A stretch of DNA of 64,000 nucleotides from Streptosporangium roseum DSM 43021 (GTDB taxonomy: Bacteria; Actinomycetota; Actinomycetes; Streptosporangiales; Streptosporangiaceae), in NCBI RefSeq assembly GCF_000024865.1, contig NC_013595.1:5518001-5582000 (forward strand), in the 5' to 3' direction. Position 1 is the stretch's first letter; every line of letters starts with the position of its first letter. The position numbers and the translations under genes were made by a program. Positions 45,891 to 54,692 of the stretch are shown here, in pieces. The notes below the pieces were generated by a model, which was not told where the DNA came from, searched no databases, and saw nothing but the letters and a program-made list of their open reading frames with translations.

Positions 45891-46849
45891 TGAGCATGTG
45901 GCAACCGTCCATCGCACCCGGCGCCGTCGACCGGATCGCCTGTGTGGGAGCCGGCGTCATCGGCGGCGGCTGGGTGGCACACTTCCTGGCCCGCGGCCAC
46001 CGGGTCACCGCGTGGGACCCCGCTCCCGACGCCGAGGACCGGCTACGCCGGCTCGTCGACGCCGCATGGCCCGCGCTGGAGGCGCTCGGGCTCGCCGACG
46101 GCGCCGCGCGCGACCGTCTCACGGTCGTCGGCACGCTCGAAGAGGCCGTCGCCGACGCCGATTTCGTGCAGGAGAGCGCGCCGGAGGACCTCGCGCTGAA
46201 GTCCGATCTGCTCGCCCGCATCGACGCCGCGGCGCCCGTCGGCATCGTGATCGGCTCGTCGACGTCCGGATACCGGATGACCGACATGCAGGCTGCCGCC
46301 GCGCACCCCGAACGCCTCGTCGTCGGCCACCCGTTCAACCCGCCCTACCTGGTGCCGCTGGTCGAGGTCGTCGGAGGGGAACGCACGCACCCGGCCGCGG
46401 TCGCCTGGGCCGAGGAGTTCTACACACTGGCCGGCAAGACCGTGATCGTGATGGACCGCGAGGTACCCGGGTTCATCGCCAACCGCCTGCAGGAGGCGCT
46501 GTGGCGAGAGGCGCTGCACATGCTCGCCGCCGGCGAGGCCACCGTCGCCCAGATCGAGACCGCCGTGACCGCAGGCCCCGGGCTGCGCTGGCCGTTCCAC
46601 GGCCCGTCCACCACCTTCCACCTGGCCGGCGGCGAGGGTGGCATGGCGCACGCGCTCGACCACTTCGGCCCGGCGCTGGAGTACCCGTGGACCCGGCTGG
46701 CGAGCCCGGCTCTGACCGGCGACCTGCGGGAGGCGCTGGTGACGGGGGCTGCTCAGGTCACCGGCGGCCGGTCCACCGCGGACCTGATCGCCGAGCGGGA
46801 CCGGCGGCTGATCGCGGTCCTGCGGGCGCTGCGGGAGGTGCAGGCATGA
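45890..46849 (+). CDS. L-carnitine-dehydrogenase-like 3-hydroxy acid dehydrogenase (CdhA type)
   Basis: About 319 aa of the 3-hydroxyacyl-CoA dehydrogenase family. NAD site GAGVIGGGWVAHFLARGH (20-37), the Ser/His catalytic region SSTSGYRM and VVGHPFNPPYLVPLVEVVGG, and EVPGFIANRLQEALWREALHMLA with GPGLRWPFHGPSTTFHLAGGEGGM, which is the L-carnitine dehydrogenase pattern. Oxidises a free 3-hydroxy acid to the 3-oxo acid. ATG 45890 overlaps the permease stop (TAATG). The natural substrate may be carnitine or an analogue. Confidence 0.87.
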   Translation: MSMWQPSIAPGAVDRIACVGAGVIGGGWVAHFLARGHRVTAWDPAPDAEDRLRRLVDAAWPALEALGLADGAARDRLTVVGTLEEAVADADFVQESAPEDLALKSDLLARIDAAAPVGIVIGSSTSGYRMTDMQAAAAHPERLVVGHPFNPPYLVPLVEVVGGERTHPAAVAWAEEFYTLAGKTVIVMDREVPGFIANRLQEALWREALHMLAAGEATVAQIETAVTAGPGLRWPFHGPSTTFHLAGGEGGMAHALDHFGPALEYPWTRLASPALTGDLREALVTGAAQVTGGRSTADLIAERDRRLIAVLRALREVQA

Positions 46850-47310
46850 CCGGTGCCCTGAGCGACTCGCCCGCCGTTACGCCGCTGCACCGGTCCGTCC
46901 GGGACGAGTGGATCGACGCCAACGGGCACCTCAGCGAGGCGTACTACGTGCTGGTGTTCGGAGAGGCCACCGAGCACGCGATGGCGCACGTGGGGATGGC
47001 GCCGGCCTACCGCACCGAGACAGGGTGCTCGCTGTTCACCGTGGAGGCCCACCTGCGCTACCTCGACCAGGTGCTGCCGGGCGAGCGGCTCGAGGTGCGC
47101 ACGATGGTGATCGGAGTGGACGCGAAGCGGCTGCTGCTGTGGCACGAGATGACCGCCGGCGGCCGGCTGCGGGCCACGGCGGAGGTGCTCGGCGTCCACG
47201 TCGACATCCCGAGCGGCAGGTCCCGTCCCTTCCCTGACGGGGTGCGCGCCGCCGCCGAGGCGCGGCTCCGGCCAGTGCCGCCGGCCGCGGGCCGGGTGGG
47301 GCGGCGATGA
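46846..47310 (+). CDS. Hotdog thioesterase, betainyl-CoA thioesterase-like (CdhB type)
   Basis: About 154 aa single hotdog domain: VRDEWIDANGHLSEAYYVLVFGEATEHAMAHVGM matches the CdhB start (DxNGHL). Hydrolyses the CoA ester left by the BKACE step, freeing the amino-acid product. Overlaps the dehydrogenase by ATGA; in some bacteria the two are fused, supporting joint function. Confidence 0.85.
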   Translation: MTGALSDSPAVTPLHRSVRDEWIDANGHLSEAYYVLVFGEATEHAMAHVGMAPAYRTETGCSLFTVEAHLRYLDQVLPGERLEVRTMVIGVDAKRLLLWHEMTAGGRLRATAEVLGVHVDIPSGRSRPFPDGVRAAAEARLRPVPPAAGRVGRR

Positions 47311-48266
47311 GACTGCTCACCGCGACCGACGTGTACGCCCTGCTCGACCCGGACGCGGCGATCGCGACCCAGCGGGCCGCGTTCACGGCGCTGGCCACCG
47401 GCGACGCCTGGCAGCCGGACAAGATCGGCGGCGGTCCTGACGGCGCGCGCTCCACCGTCTTCTGCTACGCCGCCCGCCTGGACGCGGCGACCGGCCCGGT
47501 GTCGAAGTTCGGCAGCGTCAACCCCGGTAATCCCGCGCTGGGCCTGCCCTCGATCCACGCCGTGCTGGTGGTGCTGCACCCCGAGACCGGTGCGCCCGTC
47601 GCGGTGCTGGACGGCGGCGCCGTCACCACACTGCGGACGTCGGCGGCGAGCGCGGTGGCGGTCGCGGAGCTGGCTCGGCCCGGCGCGACCCGGCTCGCGG
47701 TGCTCGGTGCGGGCACCCAGGGGCGCGCCCACGTCCGCGCGATCTCCCGGGTGCTCTCACTGAGGGACGTGGCCATGTGGTCCCCGGTCGCCGCGGAGCG
47801 CGAGCAGGCCGCCCGCGAGCTGGCGGCCGGCGGGTATCCCGTCCGCGCCGCCGCCGACGTGGCCGGCGCGGTGGCCGAGGCCGACGTCGTGGTCTGCGCG
47901 ACGCTCGCCACCGAGCCGATCCTTCCGCCCGCGCTGCTGCGCCCAGGCGTCACGGTGGTGAGCATCGGCTCCTTCGAGAAGCACCGCCGCGAGATCGGCA
48001 CGGACCTGCTGGCGGCGAGCGCCGCAGTCGTCGTCGACCACGTGCCGACCGCCCGCGCCCACGCAGGGCCGGTGGTCGCCGCCGAGCGGCCGATGGAGCT
48101 GCTGGCGCTCGGCGAGGTGCTGACCGGACGCGCGACCGCGCGCCGGCACCCGGACGACCTGGTGACCTACCTGAGCGTCGGCCTCGGCGTGCAGGACGCC
48201 GCCGCCGCGTGGCACGTCGTCGAACGCGCCGAGGCGCTGCGGGCCGGGCAGGAAGTCGCCTGGTGA
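47307..48266 (+). CDS. Ornithine cyclodeaminase / mu-crystallin family reductase
   Basis: About 319 aa. Substrate loop VSKFGSVNPGNPALGLPSIHAVLVV, the Arg-containing GGAVTTLRTSAASAVAVAEL and NAD(P) motif VLGAGTQGRAHVRAI. Members are ketimine reductases, N-methyl amino acid dehydrogenases or cyclodeaminases. In this operon it could reduce or oxidise an amino or imino acid intermediate. ATGA overlap with the thioesterase gene. Confidence 0.87.
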   Translation: MRLLTATDVYALLDPDAAIATQRAAFTALATGDAWQPDKIGGGPDGARSTVFCYAARLDAATGPVSKFGSVNPGNPALGLPSIHAVLVVLHPETGAPVAVLDGGAVTTLRTSAASAVAVAELARPGATRLAVLGAGTQGRAHVRAISRVLSLRDVAMWSPVAAEREQAARELAAGGYPVRAAADVAGAVAEADVVVCATLATEPILPPALLRPGVTVVSIGSFEKHRREIGTDLLAASAAVVVDHVPTARAHAGPVVAAERPMELLALGEVLTGRATARRHPDDLVTYLSVGLGVQDAAAAWHVVERAEALRAGQEVAW

Positions 48267-48304
48267 CCCGGGCCATGCCGACCACAACGAGATCGGAGTA
48301 CCCG

Positions 48305-49726
48305 ATGGACGAACTGCACCACATATCGGCGGCGGACGCGCTGCGCGCCTTCCGCTCCCGGCAGCTGTCGCCGGTCGAGCTGACCGAGGCGGTGATCGCC
48401 CGCGCCGAACGGACCGAGCCGGTCGTCAACGCGCTGTGCCACCGCTTCTTCGATGAGGCGCTGCGGCAGGCCAAGCGGGCCGAACGCCGCTACGCAGGCC
48501 AGGACGGGCCGCCGCGGCCGCTGGAGGGGCTGCCCACCGTCGTCAAGGAGGACGAACCGGTTACGGGGCACCCCTGGACCCAGGGGTCGCTACGGTATCG
48601 CGACGTCGTCGCCGGGCACACCTCGCTCTTCGTCCGGCGCCTCCTCGACGCCGGCGTGATCGTGCACGCCCGGAGCACGGCGTCGGAGTTCGCTTCCGCC
48701 GCGTTCACGCACTCGGCGCTCTGGGGCGTCACCCGCAACCCGTGGAACCCGGAGTTCTCCCCCGGCGGCTCGTCGGGCGGCTCGGGCGCGGCGCTCGCCG
48801 CCGGGTCGACGGTGCTGGCGACGGGATCGGACACCGCGGGCTCGATCCGGGTGCCCGCCTCGTTCAGCGGTGTGGTCGGGTTCAAGCCGCCGCACGGCCG
48901 GGTACCGGTGGACCCGCCCTATCACCTCGACACCTACGTGCACTCCGGTGTGCTGGCCCGCACCGTCGCCGACGTCGCACTGATGCAGAACGTCGTGGCC
49001 GGGCCCCACCCGGGGGACGTCGGCTCGCTGCGGCCCCGTCACGTCCTGCCGGATCCCGCCGAGCTTGGCCGCGACCTGCGCGGGATGCGGATCGCCTTGT
49101 CCGAGGACCTCGGTGACTGGGCGGTCGACCCGGAGGTCCGCCGCAACACCCGGGAGTTCGGCGAGCGGCTGCGAGCGGCCGGGGCCCGCGTCGAGGAGGT
49201 CGCGCTCCCGGTGCCGCGGGCGCAGGTGCTGCGCGCGGCGGCCATCCACTTCCACCACGGATTCGGCGCCGCCGTCGCGGCCGACGGGCGCAAGCCCGGC
49301 GCCCCTCTCACCCCGTATGCGCAGGCGTTCGCGCGGTGGGCGGCCGAGGGCGCCGCCGGCGCCGGCGTGCTCGACGGATTCGCGATCGAGTCCGACCTTT
49401 ACCGGCCCGTCGGCGAGCTGCTCGAGCGGTTTGACGCGCTCGTCTGCCCGACCGCGGCCACCCGTGGACTGGTGGCGGGCGAGGACTACCTCGACCACGG
49501 CCCGGAGGTCGACGGCGAACGGCTCGGGCACTACCTGGAGTCGCTGCTCGCGCTCCCGTTCAACATCATGAACCGCTGCCCCGTGCTGGCCGTGCCGTCC
49601 GGCGTCGCCGACAACGGGGTGCCCACCGGGGTGCAGATCGTCGGGCGGCCGTTCGACGACACCACGCCGTTCCGTGTCGGGGCGGCGGTCGAGCAGCGGC
49701 CGCACTGGCCGGAGGTCGGGACGTGA
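48305..49726 (+). CDS. Amidase-signature family amidohydrolase
   Basis: About 473 aa. Ser-cisSer-Lys triad visible: Lys81 (LPTVVKED), Ser156/157 in PGGSSGGSG, nucleophile Ser180 in GSDTAGSIRVPAS. Hydrolyses a carboxamide to acid and ammonia. Start ATG 48305 with CGGAG is preferred; a GTG at 48263 overlapping the previous stop would add 14 residues. Its own amide substrate is unknown; together with the nitrilase it suggests that the pathway starts from or forms an amide. Confidence 0.88.
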   Translation: MDELHHISAADALRAFRSRQLSPVELTEAVIARAERTEPVVNALCHRFFDEALRQAKRAERRYAGQDGPPRPLEGLPTVVKEDEPVTGHPWTQGSLRYRDVVAGHTSLFVRRLLDAGVIVHARSTASEFASAAFTHSALWGVTRNPWNPEFSPGGSSGGSGAALAAGSTVLATGSDTAGSIRVPASFSGVVGFKPPHGRVPVDPPYHLDTYVHSGVLARTVADVALMQNVVAGPHPGDVGSLRPRHVLPDPAELGRDLRGMRIALSEDLGDWAVDPEVRRNTREFGERLRAAGARVEEVALPVPRAQVLRAAAIHFHHGFGAAVAADGRKPGAPLTPYAQAFARWAAEGAAGAGVLDGFAIESDLYRPVGELLERFDALVCPTAATRGLVAGEDYLDHGPEVDGERLGHYLESLLALPFNIMNRCPVLAVPSGVADNGVPTGVQIVGRPFDDTTPFRVGAAVEQRPHWPEVGT

Positions 49727-49938
49727 GCGCGCCGGACTCCGACGTGGCCGTCATCGGCGCCGGCGTGGTCGATGCCTCCGTCGCCTGTCACCGCGCCCGC
49801 GCGGGCGTGCGGGTCGCCATGCTCGATCCGGAGCCGGGCGGGGGCGCCTCCGTCGGGCACGGGCAGCCGGGTATGACACTCGCCCCTGCAATCGGCGTGC
49901 TGATCGCCGCCGACCTCACCGCAAGGAGCCGCGGATGA
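49723..49938 (+). pseudogene. DAO-type FAD oxidoreductase with large in-frame internal deletion
   Basis: A 71-aa frame. Residues 1-42 are the N-terminal FAD-binding part (DVAVIGAGVVDASVACHRARAGVRVAMLDPEP); residues 43-71 (VGHGQPGMTLAPAIGVLIAADL) are the C-terminal end of the same family (usual GHxxxGMTLAPATGxLVADL). About 300 central codons are missing without loss of frame, so downstream coupling survived (GTGA before, ATGA after). GxGxxG is also damaged (GVVDAS). Cannot be an active enzyme. Confidence 0.8.
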
Positions 49939-52397
49939 GCTCGCCGCTGCACGGCATCCGCGTCCTCGACTTCGGCCAGTACGTCGCCGGCCCGGCCGTG
50001 GCCCTGCTCCTCGCCGACCTGGGCGCCGAAGTGATCCGCATCGACCCGCCCGGCGGTCCGCGGTGGGCCTCCCCCGCGGCCGCCGCGCTCAACGCGGGCA
50101 AGAAGAGCATCGTGCTGGACCTGACCGAGCCCGCCGACGTCACGACCGCCCGCCGGCTGGTGGCCGGCGCCGACGTGGTGGTCGAGAACTTCCGGCCCGG
50201 TGTCATGGCCCGGTTCGGGCTCGGACCGGAGGACACGCTCGCGCTCAACCCCCGGGTGATCCACCTGTCGCTGCCCGGCTTCGCCGCGGCCGACCCGCGC
50301 CGCGACCTACCGGCCTGGGAGGGGATCGTGCTGGCGGCCACCGGCGGCTTCACGGACATGGGACTGAACCGGATCCTCATGGGCGTCAACCCGTCCTACA
50401 CGCCGCTGCCGCTGGCCTCGGCCTACGCCGCCGCGCTCGGCGCGCTCGCGGTCGGCGTCGGGCTGGTCGCCAGGCGGCGCACCGGCCGCGGCGACGCGTT
50501 CGAGGTGCCGCTCGCCGAGGCCGTGCTGGAAGGGCTGGCGTTCAACTCGCTGGCCGTCTCCGACCTCCCCCCGCGCTACCTCTCGCTGCGCGAGCACGAG
50601 ATCGCCCGCCGCCGTGCCGCCGGGGAGCCGATGGACCTCACCTACGCGCAGCTGCAGGAGCTCCTCGATCCGTTCTACCGCAGCTACCGCTGCCAGGACG
50701 GCAGGCTGTTCTACCACTGCTGCCCGGCTCACCGCACCCACGCGATCCGGTCGCTGCAGCTGCTCGGCATCTGGGACACCGTCCGCGCGGAGGGCATCCC
50801 GGTGGTCGACCCCTACCTGTCCACCGACCGCCGGCCCGACGGCGCGGACTGCACGCTGCTGGCCTACCCGCTCTCCGCCCGCTGGGCGGCGCGGCTGTCG
50901 GAGCTGATCGCGGCCGCCTTCCGGCGGCACCCGGCGCTGGAGTGGGAACGGCGCTTCGACGCGGCGGGCATCCCGGGGGCCGCCCACCGCAGCAGTCTGG
51001 AGTGGCTGCGTTCGGAGCATCCGCGCGCGGCGGGGCTCGTCGCCACCGTCGACGATCCGGTCCACGGCGAACTGACCGTTCCCGGGCCCGTCGTCTGGAC
51101 CGAAGGCACCCCGCCCGGCCGCCGGCCCGCCCCCGCGCTCGACGCCGACCGGGCCGCGATCCTCGCCGACCTGCCGGCGGGGCCGCCGGCACCGCCGCCC
51201 GACCCACCGGCCGCGCCAGGCGGGCTCCCGCTGGCCGGCATCCGCATCCTCGACGTCACCAACGTCATCGCCGGGCCGATGATCGCCGCGACCCTCGCAC
51301 GGTTCGGCGCCGAGGTCGTCAAGATCGATCCACCGACGCCGGGCTTCGACCCGTACCACGCCGTGGTCATCGGCATGCACGCCCAGCGCGGCAAGCGCAG
51401 CGTGCTGGCCGACCTGCGCACTCCGGCCGGTCGTGAGGTGCTCGACCGGCTGCTGCCCACCGTCGACGTCGTCACGTTCAACGGCAGCGAGCGCCAGCTC
51501 GGCGAGCTCGGCCTGGACCCGCAGCGGCTGCGGGACATCCGGCCGGGGATCGTGCTCGTGCGGGTGGACGCCTATGGCGGGCCGGGTCACGGGCCGCGCA
51601 GCCACGCGGCGGGCTACGACGACAACGTGCAGGCGTGCACCGGGATCATGACCCGGTTCGGCGGCGGCCCGGACACCCCGGAGGAGCACGCGCACCTCGG
51701 GACGATCGACGCCCTCGCCGGGTTCTGCGGCGCCTTCGCCGTCGTCGCCGCGCTGGCCGGACGCGGCGAACACGCCCCGGTGATGCGCACCTCCCTCGCC
51801 GCCGCCGGGCAGCTGCTGCAGATCCCGTTCCTCTTCGACGGCGCGGGCCGCGACGACGTGCCGGAACCGGCCGGGCCGGACGTGCTCGGCGAGCACGCGG
51901 GATACCGGTGCTATCCGGCCGCGGACGGCTGGTTCTTCCTCGCGGGCCCGGCCGAGGTGGTGGCGACCGTGCTCGGTCTCGACACGGCCGCGCCGCAGGA
52001 CCTGCTCGCCGCGCGGTTCCGGGAACGCCCGGTCGAGGCGTGGGCCGAGCTGCTCGGCCCGCACGGGGTCGCGGTGCAACGGATCGAGCACATCGCCGCC
52101 CTGCGCTCCCGCGGGCTGGTACGGGAGAGCGCCGGGCCCGTCCCGCTGCGCGGCTCGGCGGTGTTCGTCCGCCATGACCTGCACCCCAGCGGCCGGGAGA
52201 CGGACCTCATCGCCCCACAGGCCGTCCGGCCCCGGCACGCGGCGGTGCGGATGCCGTCCGACGCCCCGCGCTACGGCGCGCACACCCGCCAGGTGCTCGC
52301 CGAGCTCGGCTTCACACCCACCGAGATCGAAACGATGGCCGCCGACGGCGCGATCGCCGACGGCTGGACCGCCGACCACACCTACCTGCCCACCTGA
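49935..52397 (+). CDS. Two-domain CaiB/BaiF (type III) CoA-transferase
   Basis: About 820 aa with two tandem family III domains: 1-400 (GIRVLDFGQYVAGPAVALLLADLGAEVIRIDPP) and 435-800 (GIRILDVTNVIAGPMIAATLARFGAEVVKIDPP), joined by a Pro/Ala linker (415-430). The catalytic Asp is present in domain 2 (HLGTIDALAG, D592) but replaced by Ser162 in domain 1 (LPLASAYAAALG). That one-active-site double layout is also known from DddD, the DMSP CoA-transferase/lyase. Could load CoA on a carnitine-like acid, or use CoA chemistry to release a leaving group. Confidence 0.85.
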   Translation: MSSPLHGIRVLDFGQYVAGPAVALLLADLGAEVIRIDPPGGPRWASPAAAALNAGKKSIVLDLTEPADVTTARRLVAGADVVVENFRPGVMARFGLGPEDTLALNPRVIHLSLPGFAAADPRRDLPAWEGIVLAATGGFTDMGLNRILMGVNPSYTPLPLASAYAAALGALAVGVGLVARRRTGRGDAFEVPLAEAVLEGLAFNSLAVSDLPPRYLSLREHEIARRRAAGEPMDLTYAQLQELLDPFYRSYRCQDGRLFYHCCPAHRTHAIRSLQLLGIWDTVRAEGIPVVDPYLSTDRRPDGADCTLLAYPLSARWAARLSELIAAAFRRHPALEWERRFDAAGIPGAAHRSSLEWLRSEHPRAAGLVATVDDPVHGELTVPGPVVWTEGTPPGRRPAPALDADRAAILADLPAGPPAPPPDPPAAPGGLPLAGIRILDVTNVIAGPMIAATLARFGAEVVKIDPPTPGFDPYHAVVIGMHAQRGKRSVLADLRTPAGREVLDRLLPTVDVVTFNGSERQLGELGLDPQRLRDIRPGIVLVRVDAYGGPGHGPRSHAAGYDDNVQACTGIMTRFGGGPDTPEEHAHLGTIDALAGFCGAFAVVAALAGRGEHAPVMRTSLAAAGQLLQIPFLFDGAGRDDVPEPAGPDVLGEHAGYRCYPAADGWFFLAGPAEVVATVLGLDTAAPQDLLAARFRERPVEAWAELLGPHGVAVQRIEHIAALRSRGLVRESAGPVPLRGSAVFVRHDLHPSGRETDLIAPQAVRPRHAAVRMPSDAPRYGAHTRQVLAELGFTPTEIETMAADGAIADGWTADHTYLPT

Positions 52398-52425
52398 ACC
52401 ACACCCGATCCGGAAGGAGCGCCCG

Positions 52426-53352
52426 ATGCGCGCACCATACGACCCCATCGTCCTCACCGCCGCCGTCACCGGAGGCGACGTCCTGCCCAGCCAGAGCCCC
52501 GCCGTCCCGTGCGGGCCAGAAGCGATCACCGAGGCGGCCGTGGCGGCCGCGCGGGCCGGCGCCACCGTCGTGCACCTGCACGCACGGGAGCTCGACGGCC
52601 GCCCGACGGGCTCGGCCTCGATGTTCAAGGAGATCGTCACCGGCGTGCGCGAGCAGTGCGACGTCGTCATCAACATCACCACCGGCGGGTCCGTCGACAT
52701 GACACCCGACCAGCGCCTGGAGGGCGTCGTGGCCGTGGCACCGGACATCGCGACGCTCAACCTCGGCACGATGAACTTCGAGGGCTTCCCGACCCGTTCC
52801 CGGTGGCCGCAGGTGCGCCACGACTGGGAGCGGCAGGTGCTGGAGCAGTCCGGGTCGGTGGTCTTCACCAACACGCTCGCCACGATGCGCCGGTTCGCCA
52901 CGACGTTCCGCGAGCTCGGGGTGACCCCGGAGCTGGAGATATACGACCTGAGCCACCTGTCGATGGCCCGGTTCCTGCTCGACGAGGGCACGCTCACCGG
53001 ACCGATCCGCATCCAGTTCGTCCTCGGCGTGCTCGGCGGCGCCGGCAACAGCCCGCACGACCTGTTCGCGCTGCGCGAGGCGGCCGGCCGCATTCTCGGG
53101 CCCGACCTGGCCGCCGTCAGTGTCGCCGGCGTCGGCTACCCGGCGGAGCTGCGGCTCGCCGCGGTCGCCGCCGCGTCCGGGATGGACGTCCGGGTGGGGA
53201 TCGAGGACAACCTGCGCATCCGGCGCCGCCGCCAGGCCGCCGACTCGGCCGAGCTCGTCGCGGCCGCAGTGGCGATCGCCGACCAGCTGGAGCGCCCGAT
53301 TGCCACCCCGGAACAGCTGCGCGCCGAGCTCGCCGCGGTGCGCCCGTCATGA
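52426..53352 (+). CDS. BKACE enzyme, 3-dehydrocarnitine-cleaving (CdhC) type
   Basis: About 308 aa TIM barrel, beta-keto acid cleavage enzyme. Zn ligands H50 and H52 in VVHLHARELDG, NITTGGS, Glu in VRVGIEDNLRI. BKACEs react a 3-oxo acid with acetyl-CoA to acetoacetate plus a shorter acyl-CoA; in carnitine degradation this gives betainyl-CoA. GGAAGGAGC precedes the ATG after a 28-base gap. Works directly between the dehydrogenase and thioesterase of the same operon. Confidence 0.88.
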   Translation: MRAPYDPIVLTAAVTGGDVLPSQSPAVPCGPEAITEAAVAAARAGATVVHLHARELDGRPTGSASMFKEIVTGVREQCDVVINITTGGSVDMTPDQRLEGVVAVAPDIATLNLGTMNFEGFPTRSRWPQVRHDWERQVLEQSGSVVFTNTLATMRRFATTFRELGVTPELEIYDLSHLSMARFLLDEGTLTGPIRIQFVLGVLGGAGNSPHDLFALREAAGRILGPDLAAVSVAGVGYPAELRLAAVAAASGMDVRVGIEDNLRIRRRRQAADSAELVAAAVAIADQLERPIATPEQLRAELAAVRPS

Positions 53353-54230
53353 GCACCCTGCGGATCGCGTGCCTGCAGAGCGCGGGCCACGGCCGTGACG
53401 TCGAAGCCAACCTGGCCGAGCTGGACTCGGCCGCGGCCGCCGCGGCGGCCGCGGGCGCGGAGCTGCTCGTCACCCCGGAGATGTTCGTGACCGGGTACGA
53501 CGTCGGGGACGTCGCCGAGCTCGCCGCCCTGCCACTGACCGGGCGGGTCGCCGCCATCGCGGCCGCCCGCGGCATCGCGGTCGTCGCGGGTCTGCCCGCC
53601 GTCCTGCCGGGCGGGGGCGTCGGCAACATGGCAGTCGTCGTCGACGACGGCGGCAGGGTGCTGGCCAGCTACGCCAAGGCCCATCTGTTCGGCGAGATCG
53701 ACCGCCGGTTCCACGCGGGAGAGGCACCAGCGGCTGTCTTCGACCACCACGGCGTGCGGTGTGCTGTCATGATCTGCTTCGATTCGGAGTTCCCGGAGTC
53801 CGTGCGGGTCGCGGCGCTTGCGGGCGCGCACGTGGTGCTCGTGCCGACCGCCAACATGCATCCCTACGGCGCCATCAACGAGCACGTGATGTGGACCCGG
53901 GCCTGGGAGAACAAAGTCCACCTCGCCTACGTCAACCGGTGCGGTGCCGAAGGTAGGACCGCGTACGTCGGCCGCAGCCGCATCATCGGTCCGGACGGCA
54001 CCGAGCTCGCGGCCGCCGGCACCGGGCCCGACCTCGTGTGCGCCACGATCGACACCGACGCCGTTGACAGTGCCCGGGCCGCCTTCGACTACTTGTCCGA
54101 GCGCCGGCCGGCGCTCTATGGCACGCTCGCCGTCCCCGCTGAGTATGAGGGGAACAGCGGAGAGCAGGAGCAGGCTACGGAAACCGACGCCGGCACCGGC
54201 GAAGCGGCCGGTAAGGGCGGCGACATGTGA
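53349..54230 (+). CDS. Nitrilase-superfamily carbon-nitrogen hydrolase
   Basis: About 293 aa. Glu44 (VTPEMFVTGY), Lys110 (SYAKAHLFG), Cys143 (VMICFDSEFPE) form the catalytic triad. Likely an amidase or carbamoylase rather than a true nitrilase. The last 35 residues are a low-complexity Glu/Gly/Ala tail beyond the domain. ATGA overlap with the BKACE gene; last gene of the operon. Confidence 0.9.
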   Translation: MSTLRIACLQSAGHGRDVEANLAELDSAAAAAAAAGAELLVTPEMFVTGYDVGDVAELAALPLTGRVAAIAAARGIAVVAGLPAVLPGGGVGNMAVVVDDGGRVLASYAKAHLFGEIDRRFHAGEAPAAVFDHHGVRCAVMICFDSEFPESVRVAALAGAHVVLVPTANMHPYGAINEHVMWTRAWENKVHLAYVNRCGAEGRTAYVGRSRIIGPDGTELAAAGTGPDLVCATIDTDAVDSARAAFDYLSERRPALYGTLAVPAEYEGNSGEQEQATETDAGTGEAAGKGGDM

Positions 54231-54692
54231 GCTGCACCGGAAGCGGTTACCGGCTGGGGCGGCGCAGGAGGAGACATAGGGCGGTCGGATGCTTCCACAC
54301 GAAGGAGGTCGCTGTCGCTGATTCCCTGATCGTTTCATGGGAGCGTTTCAAAGCATCAGTCGTTTGAATCGACTTGTGAAGCGGCATCGGGGCGAGAACG
54401 CCCCGGACGGCCGGACGCCGGAAGGCTGTTTCATGAGCCCTCGCCCATGAAACAGCTCCGGGGGACCACCACCGCGCCGGGCTGACCACCGGCGCCGGCA
54501 TCTGCCGCCCGCTCGCAGCGTCGGATCGAGGTCGTGGACGGGTGATCCCCTACGGCTCGACTCCCGGTAGCTCGCTACTTTCTCCTGAGACCGCCGCAGT
54601 TCCGCCGCGAACTGGATAAACGCGGAGTCCTCTCCCCCAGCGGACGCCGTGGCGCACCGACCCCATCGTGAACTCCGGATGATCTCGGCGGT
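54231..54692. other. Gene-free interval with terminator
   Basis: About 460 bases between the operon and the convergent hydrolase gene. Holds the hairpin at 54425-54456; no gene signature otherwise. Confidence 0.5.
54425..54456. terminator. 11-bp hairpin, possible operon terminator
   Basis: GCTGTTTCATG (54425-54435) and exact complement CATGAAACAGC (54446-54456) with a 10-base loop. About 195 bases after the last operon gene; it may serve both convergent transcripts. Confidence 0.55.

Noticed and set aside
50307..53093. 928-codon antisense frame across CoA-transferase and BKACE genes
   Set aside because: Spans two clear genes with catalytic residues on the other strand; shadow frame from GC bias.
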